From IMG/VR virus record IMGVR_UViG_3300047469_000312, positions 62,001 through 126,000 of that record: a DNA stretch of 64,000 nucleotides, one strand, 5' to 3'. Source of the DNA: a virus. A program made the position numbers and the translations under genes. Shown here in pieces: positions 18,341 to 27,632 of this stretch; positions within the stretch are counted from its first letter, which is position 1, and each line of letters begins with the position of its first letter. The notes under the pieces are model-generated. The model had not been told where the DNA came from, did not search any database, and was given only the letters and a program-made list of their open reading frames with translations.

Positions 18341-19213
18341 ATGACAGGTATTACGTCACAGCCGACGACTCTCTCCGGAGAGCAGCTGATTATCCTGCTC
18401 AATGAGACGTTCACCCCGAATCCGATCTTCTCGGATAAGAACCTGATCTTCGGTACGCCGCAAGCTGCGCCTGACGGCGCGGTGGGCTACGATACCACGG
18501 TGGACGTCACAGGGGTGCCAGGTCGAGGCTACTATGGTGACGCGGTGATTCAGTACACCCGCGTCCCCCTCTCCAATCTGGCAGGCCGGGTCTCGCTGGC
18601 CTCGCTGGATAACTTCACGCTGGCGAGCATCGCGACGTTGATGAATGCGTCCTTGGGGACGTTCCTGCAAGAGGAGGATTTTGTTCCGCAGGACATCACC
18701 ACGCCACCCCTCCTCGGTTCGAGTACGGTGACGCTGGTAGCGGCCGATGACTCGCTCGGGTGGAAAGGCTCAGTCGACATCACGATTACCCACGATAAGC
18801 CGCACCTGAATGTGGTGATCGCGAGTAATCGACTGAACACGATGTTTGACGACTATAGCGCCGCCGTGATGAACCATGTCCCGTATCGGCTCAATGGTCG
18901 GGATTACCTGTGGAACTACGACTTCACGTCGATGCGTGATGCGCTGGCGATCAAGTACTACGCTCTTAACCAGTTCGTGGGCTACAACGGCATTGCGGAC
19001 TACGCGACGCTCAGTGCGGCTTGTGCGAAAGTGGGGATTCCTTACTTTCCGGATGCTCGCTACGCCTACACGGGCGCGGGAGATTACGCGACCTCACAGA
19101 TCGCCGACAGTAACAAGAATTTTGATCGGGTAGTGATTCTCGGTACGATTTGGGCTGGTGTCTTCTACGGCAGCGCCATGTACTTTCACTACAACGTCCT
19201 CGAAAATCGTTAG
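18341..19213 (+). CDS. array protein, A+B modules, 290 aa
   Basis: I place the start at ATG 18341, six bases after GGAGA; an in-frame GTG three bases earlier would be too close to that site. Module A is seen in LLNETFTPNPIFSDKNLIFG, YTRVPLSNL and SLGWKGSVDI, and module B in LWNYDFTSMRDALA and YGSAMYFHYN. It has no LamG. Its neighbours share the same two-module plan, pointing to serial duplication. Confidence 0.6.
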   Translation: MTGITSQPTTLSGEQLIILLNETFTPNPIFSDKNLIFGTPQAAPDGAVGYDTTVDVTGVPGRGYYGDAVIQYTRVPLSNLAGRVSLASLDNFTLASIATLMNASLGTFLQEEDFVPQDITTPPLLGSSTVTLVAADDSLGWKGSVDITITHDKPHLNVVIASNRLNTMFDDYSAAVMNHVPYRLNGRDYLWNYDFTSMRDALAIKYYALNQFVGYNGIADYATLSAACAKVGIPYFPDARYAYTGAGDYATSQIADSNKNFDRVVILGTIWAGVFYGSAMYFHYNVLENR

Positions 19214-19223
19214 GGCTTGAACT

Positions 19224-20195
19224 ATGTCTCTTTATCCCAAGCAGTCCATGCAGATGCTGGTTGATTTGATCAACCAAGCAAATCCCTCTCTGCCTGTGCC
19301 GCTGACCACGACGAATGCCCTGTACGGTACGCCCACTGCGGTGACGCCGACGGGGGGCAACATTCAGAACACGTCGATCAAGGTCACCGCGCAGGCCGGG
19401 ACGAAATACGTGGGTAACACCACGCTGCTGTATCGTCGGTTGGACTTCGGTATTTTGTTCCGCAATTTGCCGATCGTCATTTACAAGTACTCGCCCAATG
19501 CTGGTTCGCCGTTTAAGATCTCGGATCTGTTGCCGTCGATCAATGCAAAGTACGGTCTGACGCTGACTACCGCCGACATCGTCGATGCCAATCTCCCTGT
19601 CGGTAACAATAACGCCGTGCCAGCCATTGGTCTGGTAGCAGGCACGCGTAACAGTGCGGCGACTGTCGCAGCCGCGACCGGTAGCCCTGGGTTTATCGGT
19701 AGCTTTACCCTTTACTGGGTGCAGGCCCCGCAGGACATCGCGTCGATGATCTCGGTGACGAGTCTGGAAAATGCCCGCGTGTTCCCTGGGGGTCGCAATG
19801 TGGTGGATAACGGCGTCTACGTGCCGGATCTGGACTTCTACTCGATCGACTGGACTAATGCGCTTAACCAGGCAGGTGTGGCGTCGAGCCAGAGTTTGGC
19901 TCAAGTCCTTGTTTTCTTGACCAGCTACGGCCTGGGCACCCAAACTGGCACAGGTGCGACGGTACATAACTCGCTGCTCGCTTCGATCAACGCCGCGATT
20001 ACTACACAGTACAACCTGACCAATCCGGCTTCGACCCCATACAGTCTGTACGGGATTAAGTTCACGAACGTGACGCTGCCGAGTGCGGCGTTGCCGGAAG
20101 CGGACAGCAAGTACTTCAATCGTGCGCTGTATCTGGATCTGCCTGCCGGTGCTTCGTGGGGCGCAGGCCGCATCATCATGCACTACAACGTTTAA
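19224..20195 (+). CDS. array protein, A+B modules, 323 aa
   Basis: Module A: LVDLINQANPSLPVPLTTTN, NTSIKVTAQAGTKYVG, YRRLDFGIL and a longer than usual loop around residues 135-155 (VAGTRNSAATVAAATGSPGF). Module B: LDFYSIDWTNALN and GAGRIIMHYNV at the end. The extra loop is the main difference from its neighbours. The ribosome site is weak (TAGGGC), so coupling to 18341 is likely. Confidence 0.6.
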   Translation: MSLYPKQSMQMLVDLINQANPSLPVPLTTTNALYGTPTAVTPTGGNIQNTSIKVTAQAGTKYVGNTTLLYRRLDFGILFRNLPIVIYKYSPNAGSPFKISDLLPSINAKYGLTLTTADIVDANLPVGNNNAVPAIGLVAGTRNSAATVAAATGSPGFIGSFTLYWVQAPQDIASMISVTSLENARVFPGGRNVVDNGVYVPDLDFYSIDWTNALNQAGVASSQSLAQVLVFLTSYGLGTQTGTGATVHNSLLASINAAITTQYNLTNPASTPYSLYGIKFTNVTLPSAALPEADSKYFNRALYLDLPAGASWGAGRIIMHYNV

Positions 20196-20204
20196 GGGTG
20201 AGAT

Positions 20205-21098
20205 ATGTCGACTTTTCAACTCCCATCCTTGACTGATTTGCTGAACGCGATCAACGCCGCCAATGCGACGACGTTTACGGCGTCCGATCTGTCGTTCTCG
20301 AATCCGAAAGTGGTATCGGGGACCTGGCAAGGTTTGTCGAGCGATCGCAACACTGCGGTGAAAGTGACGGCGGCTTCAGCGAATTATCAAGGCTCGCAGG
20401 TGATTCTCTATAATCGCCTGGATTTGGCCCAGCTGGCCAATCTGCACGGCGTCACGGATCTGGCCGTGAGCAATCCGCAAACAACCTGGGACATCCTGCC
20501 CCAGCTCGCGTACTACCTGGGCATCCAGTTCGTGCAAGGGGACTTGCAGAACCTGCCGATTACGCTCAATGGCGATGGTACGGGTCAAGTGCAGCTCTCG
20601 GCGGACCCGAACTCGCTCGGCTGGCAAGGTAGCGTGATGCTCAATGTGGTGCCGGGCGGCGTGCCGATTGATGCGGCTGCTTCGACCACGAACTTGCCGG
20701 GTATTAACTATCCGGTGGCCGATGCGTCAGCCCCGCCCGCCACGGCAGTGTACGGCCCGGCGTATCTGTATCCGTACGACTTCACGTCCTGGCAGTCGAC
20801 GTTCCTGTCGTATGCGCCCGGCGCGATGACCCAGACTCAGCTCGATGCCGTGTTGGCGGCCATTCAAGCCGTGGATGTGGGCGCAGGTAAGTCGCTGTGG
20901 GTGGACACGGGCGCTAACACGACCTGGAACTTGACGGGGGCCACCATCGTCTCGAACGGCCTGAATGATGCGGTGAATAACCCGACCAACCCGGCCTACA
21001 AGTACGTGATGGCGATCCAGTTGGCAGCGAATCAGACGACGCCTTCGGGCACGCTGTACCTGCACTACAACGATCCGTTCGACCCGAACAACTTCTAA
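20205..21098 (+). CDS. array protein, A+B modules, 297 aa
   Basis: Module A: LLNAINAANATTFTASDL, NTAVKVTAASANYQGS, YNRLDLAQL, LGIQFVQGDLQNL and SLGWQGSVML. Module B: LYPYDFTSWQSTFL, a Gln/Ala-rich helix (TQTQLDAVLAAIQAV), GATIVSNGLN and SGTLYLHYN. It is the closest full-length relative, by pattern, of the orphan B module in 22563. The gene ends at the hairpin at 21112. Confidence 0.6.
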   Translation: MSTFQLPSLTDLLNAINAANATTFTASDLSFSNPKVVSGTWQGLSSDRNTAVKVTAASANYQGSQVILYNRLDLAQLANLHGVTDLAVSNPQTTWDILPQLAYYLGIQFVQGDLQNLPITLNGDGTGQVQLSADPNSLGWQGSVMLNVVPGGVPIDAAASTTNLPGINYPVADASAPPATAVYGPAYLYPYDFTSWQSTFLSYAPGAMTQTQLDAVLAAIQAVDVGAGKSLWVDTGANTTWNLTGATIVSNGLNDAVNNPTNPAYKYVMAIQLAANQTTPSGTLYLHYNDPFDPNNF

Positions 21099-21111
21099 GT
21101 CGAGAGCATAC

Positions 21112-21132
21112 GGAGCGGGGTTGACCCGCTCC
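21112..21132 (+). terminator. GC-rich hairpin within the array
   Basis: GGAGCGGG (21112-21119) pairs with CCCGCTCC (21125-21132). No T tract follows, so attenuation or RNA processing is as likely as full termination before 21149. Confidence 0.45.
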
Positions 21133-21148
21133 CGAAACGAGGTGTTTA

Positions 21149-22036
21149 ATGTACCCATTTCTTGACACGCAGTTGAACACCTTGCTCGGGTTGATTAACA
21201 CGTCGAATCCCGGTCTGAAGGTGCCTCTGACGACCGCGATGCTACGCTCGTTGGTGCCAACTGTCGTAACACCTGGCTCCGGCCAGATTCAGGACACGAG
21301 CCTGGTGCTCCTGTCCTTGCCCGGTAATGTCGGTCAGTATATCGGTAAGCAAACGGTGTATTACCGGCGCATTAACCTGGCTAATCTTTTCCGCAGCATG
21401 ACGTTGACGCTCGATAACTACATCGGCTCAACGAGCATGACACCCGCGCAGTTCTGTCAGTGTTTCAATGCCAAGTACGGCACCGAGCTGACGACGAGCG
21501 ATTTCACTGCCTCGAATTTTACCTCGGGCAACTCGTACACCGTTACGATGCTGTCGACGTCCTTGTGCTACGAAGGGTCATTTACTTTCAAGTGGACGCA
21601 AGGTGCGCCGTACATGAGCCAGGTCATCACGACCCCGGTACTGACGGGTAAGCTGTATCCGGGCGGGAACACCTTTGGCGGTGGCCGTAAACCCCAGGCT
21701 GATGTGTTGAGCTACGGTCTCGATTGTTCGAAGATTCGTACGCAGCTTTTAGCACTGAGCTCATCCTCCACACCGACCCCTTCAAACTGGCTCCTGGCAG
21801 GCAGTGCGTTGGCAGGCATTTTGGCTTTTCTGCAACAGAGCCTACCGAGTCTGAATCTGAGCGGCCAGGATTCCACCACCACGTCCGGTGGTTTGGGTAA
21901 TCTGCTGGTGTCGCGCTACACGTTGCCTTCGGCTTCAGTGCCGGGCGCGAATAGCAACAAGTTTGCGTATGTGGTAACGATCACGGCGGTATCCGGGTCC
22001 TGGTTTCAGGGCGCGTTCTATCTGCACTTTAATTAA
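21149..22036 (+). CDS. array protein, A+B modules, 295 aa
   Basis: Module A: LLGLINTSNPGLKVPLTTAM, YYRRINLANLF and an altered closing strand (SLCYEGSFTFKWT). Module B: DVLSYGLDCSKIRTQLL, a Ser/Thr/Pro-rich loop (SSSSTPTPSN), LPSASVPGANSNKFAYVV and GAFYLHFN, where the usual HYN becomes HFN. GAGG lies before the ATG. Cys is more frequent than in sister genes. Confidence 0.6.
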   Translation: MYPFLDTQLNTLLGLINTSNPGLKVPLTTAMLRSLVPTVVTPGSGQIQDTSLVLLSLPGNVGQYIGKQTVYYRRINLANLFRSMTLTLDNYIGSTSMTPAQFCQCFNAKYGTELTTSDFTASNFTSGNSYTVTMLSTSLCYEGSFTFKWTQGAPYMSQVITTPVLTGKLYPGGNTFGGGRKPQADVLSYGLDCSKIRTQLLALSSSSTPTPSNWLLAGSALAGILAFLQQSLPSLNLSGQDSTTTSGGLGNLLVSRYTLPSASVPGANSNKFAYVVTITAVSGSWFQGAFYLHFN

Positions 22037-22048
22037 AGGGAGGTCGAT

Positions 22049-22549
22049 GTGAGTTTGTATCAAAATTCGAGCGACGACCTCGCCTCGTTAATCAGTGCAG
22101 CCTCCGGCGTGACGGTGACGTCCAGCCAGTTTACCGTGGTGGCGTTAAAACCGACCACGACTGCTGAGCAGGCCGGAGTGGCTAATGGCAAGAACACCAA
22201 GGTCCACGTGTCGATGAACGCCGGAGCGCCGCTTCGGGGTGAGATGACGCTGTACTACGATCGACTCGATCTGGGTGCCTGGGCGAACTTCAGTCCGGTG
22301 CTGCTGGTGGCAGCGCCCAGTAATGACGTCTCGACCGTACTGAACACGATTCGTGACCAGTATGGTTTTACGCTGACGATGAACGACATCGCTGACGCGA
22401 CGACGACTACCGGCGGTGATGGTAACACCCATGTGACGTTGACCGCACTGTCGACCTCCTACGGGTACACCGGGTCATTTGACTGCGTGATGGCTCCCTT
22501 GCCTAACATCAGTAATCTGTTCTACTCGAACGTACTGACGGGCTTCTAA
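22049..22549 (+). CDS. array protein, A module only (N-terminal half of a split A+B gene), GTG start, 166 aa
   Basis: The start is GTG at 22049, five bases after AAAGGGAGG. The ATG two bases earlier is followed at once by TGA and cannot be used. Module A is complete (LASLISAASGVTVTSSQF, NTKVHVSMNAG, YYDRLDLGAW, SYGYTGSFDCVM) and ends FYSNVLTGF where A+B proteins would continue into module B. The matching B module is encoded separately just downstream at 22563. Confidence 0.6.
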   Translation: MSLYQNSSDDLASLISAASGVTVTSSQFTVVALKPTTTAEQAGVANGKNTKVHVSMNAGAPLRGEMTLYYDRLDLGAWANFSPVLLVAAPSNDVSTVLNTIRDQYGFTLTMNDIADATTTTGGDGNTHVTLTALSTSYGYTGSFDCVMAPLPNISNLFYSNVLTGF

Positions 22550-22562
22550 GAAAGGATGTGAG

Positions 22563-22907
22563 ATGGCAACGACTTTTTGGCCGAACTATCTCTTCTTCAC
22601 GGACTTTTCCAGCGATGGCGATGTGCTGGCAAAAGTACCACTCGGTACACTGAGTGCGACGGATGTGACGCTCCTGGCGGCATCTCTGAGCACCCATGAC
22701 AAGGGCGAGCATCGTGCCCAATGGACCGACAAAGAAGAAGAGCCTTATACGCTGGCTGGAGCCGAGGTGAGGTTTAACGGCGTGAACCACACGCACCTGC
22801 CCTCGAACGCTTTGTTCAAGTACGCGCTGGTGCTGGAGTTGCCGTGGGCCAATGGTCCACACAATCTTCTGGTTTTGCAGTACAACGAAACACCTCGGCA
22901 AGCGTAA
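22563..22907 (+). CDS. array protein, stand-alone B module (C-terminal half of a split gene), 114 aa
   Basis: It opens with NYLFFTDFSSDGDVLAK, which matches the start of module B in A+B genes (YLYPYDFTSW), and continues with a helix, GAEVRFNGVN and LLVLQYNE, where the usual HYN becomes QYN. No module A precedes it in frame. It has its own AAAGGA ribosome site, so the pair 22049/22563 could make two subunits that reconstitute one A+B protein. A hairpin follows at 22916. Confidence 0.6.
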   Translation: MATTFWPNYLFFTDFSSDGDVLAKVPLGTLSATDVTLLAASLSTHDKGEHRAQWTDKEEEPYTLAGAEVRFNGVNHTHLPSNALFKYALVLELPWANGPHNLLVLQYNETPRQA

Positions 22908-22915
22908 TACTGATT

Positions 22916-22932
22916 CTGGGAGGGCCTCCCAG
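22916..22932 (+). terminator. short perfect hairpin between A/B and C family genes
   Basis: CTGGGAG pairs with CTCCCAG around GGC. It is followed by CCTGGAATATGC with TATG at 22947, so a terminator/promoter arrangement like the others is possible, although there is no T tract. Confidence 0.45.
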
Positions 22933-22976
22933 AGGCTTTCCTGGAATATGCATTAAGCTTTTTGACAGAGGGAATC

Positions 22977-24701
22977 ATGACGCTCCGCGCATTAATCTCG
23001 TTTGACCATGTTCAGCTCACGGCTGCGTTTGCGCTGACGGTCGGCACTACCTATGCTACACCGAATAGCTTTCAGACCCAGTACGGCGCGCCTGGCGCGA
23101 TGATGACCGGCAACAGCTCCAATGGCGCTAACATCAGCACCACGCCTTCACCGGGCTGGCTGAGTCTCGGGGTCAGTAACTCTACGCTGTATGCGGGTTA
23201 TGTGATTTCGCTGGCGGACTCTGGTCTGTTTCAGGGCGGCGCTACGCAGGCCTGGTTGGGCTTCCGTACCTACGCCACTGGTCTTGCACCTGGCAGTTGT
23301 AACTGTTTCGGTGTGTTGCCGTCATCCGCAGCGGGTGTGTTGGGCGGGGGCGGTGCCAACGTCGTCTCACTTATCAACGAAACCCAGCTTAATCGCGTGA
23401 CAGCAGGCGTAGCAGGTGCGCAGTACGTTGAAGTCTTCCTGGATAACGCTAACCACACGTATCAGACCTACGTCAATGGCGTGGCAACTACCAGTGGGAC
23501 GCTGCCAACCGGTTTTACTCACTTCGTCTACAGCGGTCAAACCTTTAGCGGCTCGTTCGGACAGGCCTTCCGGGACTTCTATTTCCTGGATGTGGACGCG
23601 ACCAAGCCCAATGGTCGGCTTGGTCCGATCACGAGCACACCGCTTAGCCCGCTTGTCAGCGGCGTGCAAGCGCCGAACTACGGAAACTTTATCGGTACGC
23701 TGAATGGCGCGTCGGCGATTTCGAATGCTCAGGCGAAGTTTGGCCCCGCTTCATTTACGACGAATGGCGTCGCCGCCGGTGCAGTGGTGATTCCTGATGC
23801 CGTGCAGTACCGCACGGTGACGGGCGACATGACGTACGAGTGCTGGGCCATGTGCGCCAATACGGGGCAGTCGGCAGGCTTTCTGTGTAAGGACTCAGGC
23901 GCTTCGCCGTGGGCGCGTTTGCAGTATGTCTCAGGCGCCTGGCAGCTCCTTACCGACCAGAGTTCGGGCACGCCCGCACTCAGCGTGACGGGTAACCCTG
24001 TGGTCAACCAGTGGTTCCATCTGGCACTGGTTCGCTACCAGGGCACCTGGACCATTTATCAGAACGGGGTGGCGCTGGGTAACGTGGCGGGCAACGCAAC
24101 GTTCGGTAACAATACGTCGAACCTGATTCTCGGCAATAATAACAATCTAACCAGTCCCTGGCAAGGTTATATTGACGAGTTCCGGGTCTCGAATGTGGCG
24201 CGTTACACCACGGGCTTTACTCCGCCGACTGGGCCGTTCACGACAGACGCCAACACCATGCTCCTGATGCACCTGGACGCGAGCGTACTTAACGGTTCGA
24301 CCTACGTGGCGGATTCGAGTGGTAACACAGTGTCGGCCTTGCAAACGGCTTACGCGGCCACAGCGGCCATTACGCCGTTCGTCCAAAACGGTGCGGATAA
24401 TCAACCCATGACGGTGAACTTCGCTCCGAGCGTTCCGGCCGGACAGAAGGTTCTCGCGATGCAGTATAAGCTTGCCGCGCAGGTACCGTTTGCGATCAAC
24501 CTGTTGGCTTCGCTCCAAGAAGGCGCAACCAACAAGGCACTGGCGACGTATCAGTTTCGCGATACCGCGGCGCAGTACACACGAGATCTGGCGGGCATTC
24601 AGACGACCGATCCGAACGGCAACGCCTGGACTAGCAGTACCATTTCGGCGACCAACCTGGTGTTGCAGCCGCAGTCGACCACGGCGGCAAACATCAACTA
24701 A
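22977..24701 (+). CDS. array protein, family C with internal LamG, 574 aa
   Basis: The ATG at 22977 follows AGAGGGA and gives MTLRALISFDHVQ, matching 26544 and its relatives; an in-frame TTG upstream is unlikely. The N-terminal C module (~1-225) includes EVFLDNANHTYQTYVNG and FRDFYFLDVDATKPNGRLGP. A LamG domain lies at ~241-423 (TGDMTYECWAM, NQWFHLALVR, YIDEFRVSNVARY). It lacks the usual first strand (LLMHFD...), which appears instead after the domain as TMLLMHLDAS. A C-terminal module with VPAGQKVLAMQYKLA and GNAWTSSTIS closes the protein. Confidence 0.65.
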   Translation: MTLRALISFDHVQLTAAFALTVGTTYATPNSFQTQYGAPGAMMTGNSSNGANISTTPSPGWLSLGVSNSTLYAGYVISLADSGLFQGGATQAWLGFRTYATGLAPGSCNCFGVLPSSAAGVLGGGGANVVSLINETQLNRVTAGVAGAQYVEVFLDNANHTYQTYVNGVATTSGTLPTGFTHFVYSGQTFSGSFGQAFRDFYFLDVDATKPNGRLGPITSTPLSPLVSGVQAPNYGNFIGTLNGASAISNAQAKFGPASFTTNGVAAGAVVIPDAVQYRTVTGDMTYECWAMCANTGQSAGFLCKDSGASPWARLQYVSGAWQLLTDQSSGTPALSVTGNPVVNQWFHLALVRYQGTWTIYQNGVALGNVAGNATFGNNTSNLILGNNNNLTSPWQGYIDEFRVSNVARYTTGFTPPTGPFTTDANTMLLMHLDASVLNGSTYVADSSGNTVSALQTAYAATAAITPFVQNGADNQPMTVNFAPSVPAGQKVLAMQYKLAAQVPFAINLLASLQEGATNKALATYQFRDTAAQYTRDLAGIQTTDPNGNAWTSSTISATNLVLQPQSTTAANIN

Positions 24702-24718
24702 ACATGAGAGGGCATTCG

Positions 24719-24746
24719 GTCTCTTCTCCTAGGTGAGGAGAGGAGA
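24719..24746 (+). terminator. imperfect purine/pyrimidine hairpin
   Basis: TCTCTTCTCC and GGAGAGGAGA-like arms around TAGGTGA form an imperfect stem. No T tract follows. TATG occurs at 24760 in CTTATGTCATC, 25 bases before the next gene. Both signals are weaker than others in the array. Confidence 0.3.
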
Positions 24747-24788
24747 TTGGGTGTCCACTTATGTCATCGAATTACATTGGAGTAGGTT

Positions 24789-26462
24789 ATGGCAATCCAT
24801 GACTTGTGGTCGTTTGATAATGCGCCAGTGGGTACGAGTTTGCTCACCGGCACGACTGACCTCACCTCGACCACGGGGCCGAGCAACGTTTACAACTACT
24901 ACACCGGAAACCCAGGCTGCACCTACACTTACAGTGGCAGTACGCTGGCGGTGGACGCAAATGGCTTTGCTACCTCGACGAATAACTCGAGCGGCAACGG
25001 CAGCATGATTTGGTTTAAGCTCGCCCAAGCGCTGAACATGAGCGGTGCCACCAAGTGGGGTATCGGTTTTCGAACCAAATCCAGTCAAGCAGTGACCGGC
25101 TCCACGCCGGGCCGAGTGTTCATCACCACCGCAGGCTTTGCGACCGCGACGTTGCTGATCTGGATCTCGGAAGCGGATCTGGTCGCTCCAGCTAATACCG
25201 AGCTCTATGTGGAGCTTATCGTTGATTCGGTGGCGCTCACGTACTGGCTGTATGTGAATGGTAATCTGGTGCGTTCGACGACATTCTCCGCCAGTGCCTT
25301 TCCGGCGACGGGTTACGGTGTGTTTGGAACCGGTAGTACAGTAGGAACGGCCAATGCTGCGCGGGGTTATCGGGATTTCTACTTTTTGGATTTTGATAGC
25401 ACCGATACGGTACGACTGGGTCCGATTCGTTCATCGCACGCGGGTCTTTCGAATATCGCTGGAACGGACTGGACACTCAATAGCGCAGCGGATTTGCCCA
25501 CGGCTTTGACAACCGTCTTGCAGAACCCGCCGGTCACCACGCCGAGTGCGTCAGCTCCGGCGAACAACCAGCCTGTGACTGCGAACCTAAGCACCAGCGT
25601 GGCAGCGAATGTGCCCATCATCGCCGTGCAGCCACAGCTCACCCTGATCGGTGATTCAGCGTCGAATTCGATCGATGTATCCTTTAGCCAGGCATCGAAC
25701 ACGCTGGCTGCGGGTAAAATTGTCGTGCCACCCAACACGAACCTCTTCAACCAAAAGTGGGGTGTGCAACGTAAGGCGCCTGACGGTGGGTTGTGGACAC
25801 CGGCAAAGATCAATGCGTCGAGCGCAATCCTCACGCCGAAGACCCTCAACACCGTGGTCTTGATGCACATGGAAAGTTTCGTCGATGACACAGGTCGGAC
25901 CTGGACATCGAACGGCAATGGTGTACTCACCACGGGTCAGGTGGCCATGGGGAGCAAGTCGTATAACTCGAGCACCACGGGTAACCTCTCGGTTGCTTCC
26001 GATGCGACGATGGTGCTCGGTAGCGCGATGACGGTTGAGTTCTGGCTTTATCGGACCGCAGCACTGGGCGACACGACCATTCTCAGTTCGAAGACTGCTA
26101 ATACCACTACAGGCCAAACCTCAATTGGTCAGCAGTCTGATAAGGGATTAGGGATTTACCTGACTGACGGCTCGGGTTGGAAGACACTGGCCCCGGCCGC
26201 CGCCTTTACGCTCAACAAATGGCAGCATTGTGCTGTGGTGTACGCCAATGGTGTCTATACAGGCTACATCGGCGGGGTGGCCCAAGGCACTCTGACGTCG
26301 GCACTGACCTTTGGTCTGTCGGGCAGTACGTGGACGATCGGTGGCAACCAGTACAATACGGCTTCGCAGTTCCCAGGCTACATCGATGAACTGCGGGTGA
26401 GTAACATCGCACGCTACACCGCGAACTTCACCCCGCCTTCCGCGCCCTTTGTGATCGACTAA
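24789..26462 (+). CDS. array protein, family C with C-terminal LamG, 557 aa
   Basis: The C module starts MAIHDLWSFDNAPVGTS and includes ELIVDSVALTYWLYVNG and YRDFYFLDFDSTDTVRLGP. A second segment has NNQPVTANLSTSV and RKAPDGGLWTPAKI (~250-345). LamG at ~352-557 shows VVLMHMESF, LGSAMTVEFWLYR, NKWQHCAVVYAN, YTGYIGG and YIDELRVSNIARY. Unlike 22977, LamG is appended whole at the end. Carbohydrate or surface binding is the likely role. Confidence 0.65.
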   Translation: MAIHDLWSFDNAPVGTSLLTGTTDLTSTTGPSNVYNYYTGNPGCTYTYSGSTLAVDANGFATSTNNSSGNGSMIWFKLAQALNMSGATKWGIGFRTKSSQAVTGSTPGRVFITTAGFATATLLIWISEADLVAPANTELYVELIVDSVALTYWLYVNGNLVRSTTFSASAFPATGYGVFGTGSTVGTANAARGYRDFYFLDFDSTDTVRLGPIRSSHAGLSNIAGTDWTLNSAADLPTALTTVLQNPPVTTPSASAPANNQPVTANLSTSVAANVPIIAVQPQLTLIGDSASNSIDVSFSQASNTLAAGKIVVPPNTNLFNQKWGVQRKAPDGGLWTPAKINASSAILTPKTLNTVVLMHMESFVDDTGRTWTSNGNGVLTTGQVAMGSKSYNSSTTGNLSVASDATMVLGSAMTVEFWLYRTAALGDTTILSSKTANTTTGQTSIGQQSDKGLGIYLTDGSGWKTLAPAAAFTLNKWQHCAVVYANGVYTGYIGGVAQGTLTSALTFGLSGSTWTIGGNQYNTASQFPGYIDELRVSNIARYTANFTPPSAPFVID

Positions 26463-26483
26463 AAGGCGGCTAATGATGTGTAT

Positions 26484-26517
26484 TCTGGAAGTTATTTTTT
26501 ACTAAATGGCTTCCAGA
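26484..26517 (+). terminator. hairpin after 24789-26462
   Basis: TCTGGAAG pairs with CTTCCAGA around an 18-base loop that contains a TTTTTT run. The T run is in the loop, not downstream, so rightward termination is uncertain; the shape could equally be a processing site. Confidence 0.35.
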
Positions 26518-26543
26518 CCCAGTTTCTTTGAAGAGAGATTAAC

Positions 26544-27620
26544 ATGACTTTGCGAGCCTTGTGGACGTACGATCACATTGCCAACGCATCCAACGTCCCA
26601 CTGACTGCGATCGCTGCATATACACCGAACAATGCGTATAATCAGCTCACCGGTAATCCGGGTACGCTGATTCTACGCGCCGGTACGTCAAATTGCGTGA
26701 TCAATAGCGTCGTGGCAGGTGCGTCGGGTGGCACTTATCGTGGTGGCGGACTGGGATTTGGCAATAGCACCTCGCAGGCTCAGGCACTGGTCGTGGCGCT
26801 TGCCGATATTCCTTTGTTGCAAAGTGGCGCGACCAAAGCTTACATTGGTTTTCGCACCTGGAGCTCAGCGATTCCCGCACCTGGCACCTCATCGGTATTT
26901 GGGACGGCTTCTTCGGCGACGGTTGCACCGACCTCGCTGGTGAACGAGACGCAGCTCAGTCGGACCGTGAATGTGACGCAGTACGTGGAGGTGATGCTCG
27001 ACATCGCCAACAGTCAGTACACGGCCTGGGTCGATGGGTTGAAGATCATCGATAAGGCCGTGCTGGCGACTGGTTTTACGTATCTGGTATTTGGCTCGAA
27101 CGCAGTGACAACGAACTCCTGCAACTTCTCGCTGCAGGACTTCTACTTCATCGACGGCGACGCAACGCTACCCAATACGCGACTGGGTCCTATTCAGTCC
27201 GCGGTCGCACAGTACGCGGCCGTGACCGCCCCAAACTATTCGTCAAGCGACGGCAAGTCCGCCTTGCTGGATTTCCAGACCGGCTACAGCGCTACACCGT
27301 CGCCCGCGCCGACGCAGTCGAATGCTCCGACCAACGACCCGATTACGGTGACGTATCAGTCGACCGCACCTGCAGGCGCAGGCATGATTGCGGTGCAGTA
27401 CAAGATGGCGGCAAGCGTGACGGCAGCGGCGCAAGTCACGGCACAGTTGAATAACGGTTCAGCCACGAAGAATCTGCCCAACTACAGTTTCACCGATACG
27501 ACGATGGATTACGGTCGGGATCTGGCGGGTGTGCAGACGACGGACCCGAGTGGCAATGCGTGGAGTGATGCGCGCTTTAATGCGACGCAGTTGATCGTTC
27601 AGCCCGTGTCGACCACCTAG
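26544..27620 (+). CDS. array protein, family C without LamG, 358 aa
   Basis: It begins MTLRALWTYDHIANASN and ends with the same C-terminal module as 22977 (GRDLAGVQTTDPSGNAWSDA compared with a one-for-one similar block there). Between the N- and C-terminal modules there is no LamG: the join is at about residue 235 (SAVAQYAAVTAPNYSSSDGK). It is thus the LamG-free counterpart of 22977, useful for dating the insertion. The ribosome site is AGAGAG. Confidence 0.6.
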   Translation: MTLRALWTYDHIANASNVPLTAIAAYTPNNAYNQLTGNPGTLILRAGTSNCVINSVVAGASGGTYRGGGLGFGNSTSQAQALVVALADIPLLQSGATKAYIGFRTWSSAIPAPGTSSVFGTASSATVAPTSLVNETQLSRTVNVTQYVEVMLDIANSQYTAWVDGLKIIDKAVLATGFTYLVFGSNAVTTNSCNFSLQDFYFIDGDATLPNTRLGPIQSAVAQYAAVTAPNYSSSDGKSALLDFQTGYSATPSPAPTQSNAPTNDPITVTYQSTAPAGAGMIAVQYKMAASVTAAAQVTAQLNNGSATKNLPNYSFTDTTMDYGRDLAGVQTTDPSGNAWSDARFNATQLIVQPVSTT

Positions 27621-27632
27621 TAGCGGCACGAG

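Noticed and set aside
22047-22052. ATG as start of the 22049 gene
   Set aside because: ATG at 22047 is followed at once by TGA. GTG at 22049 gives the conserved module A start.
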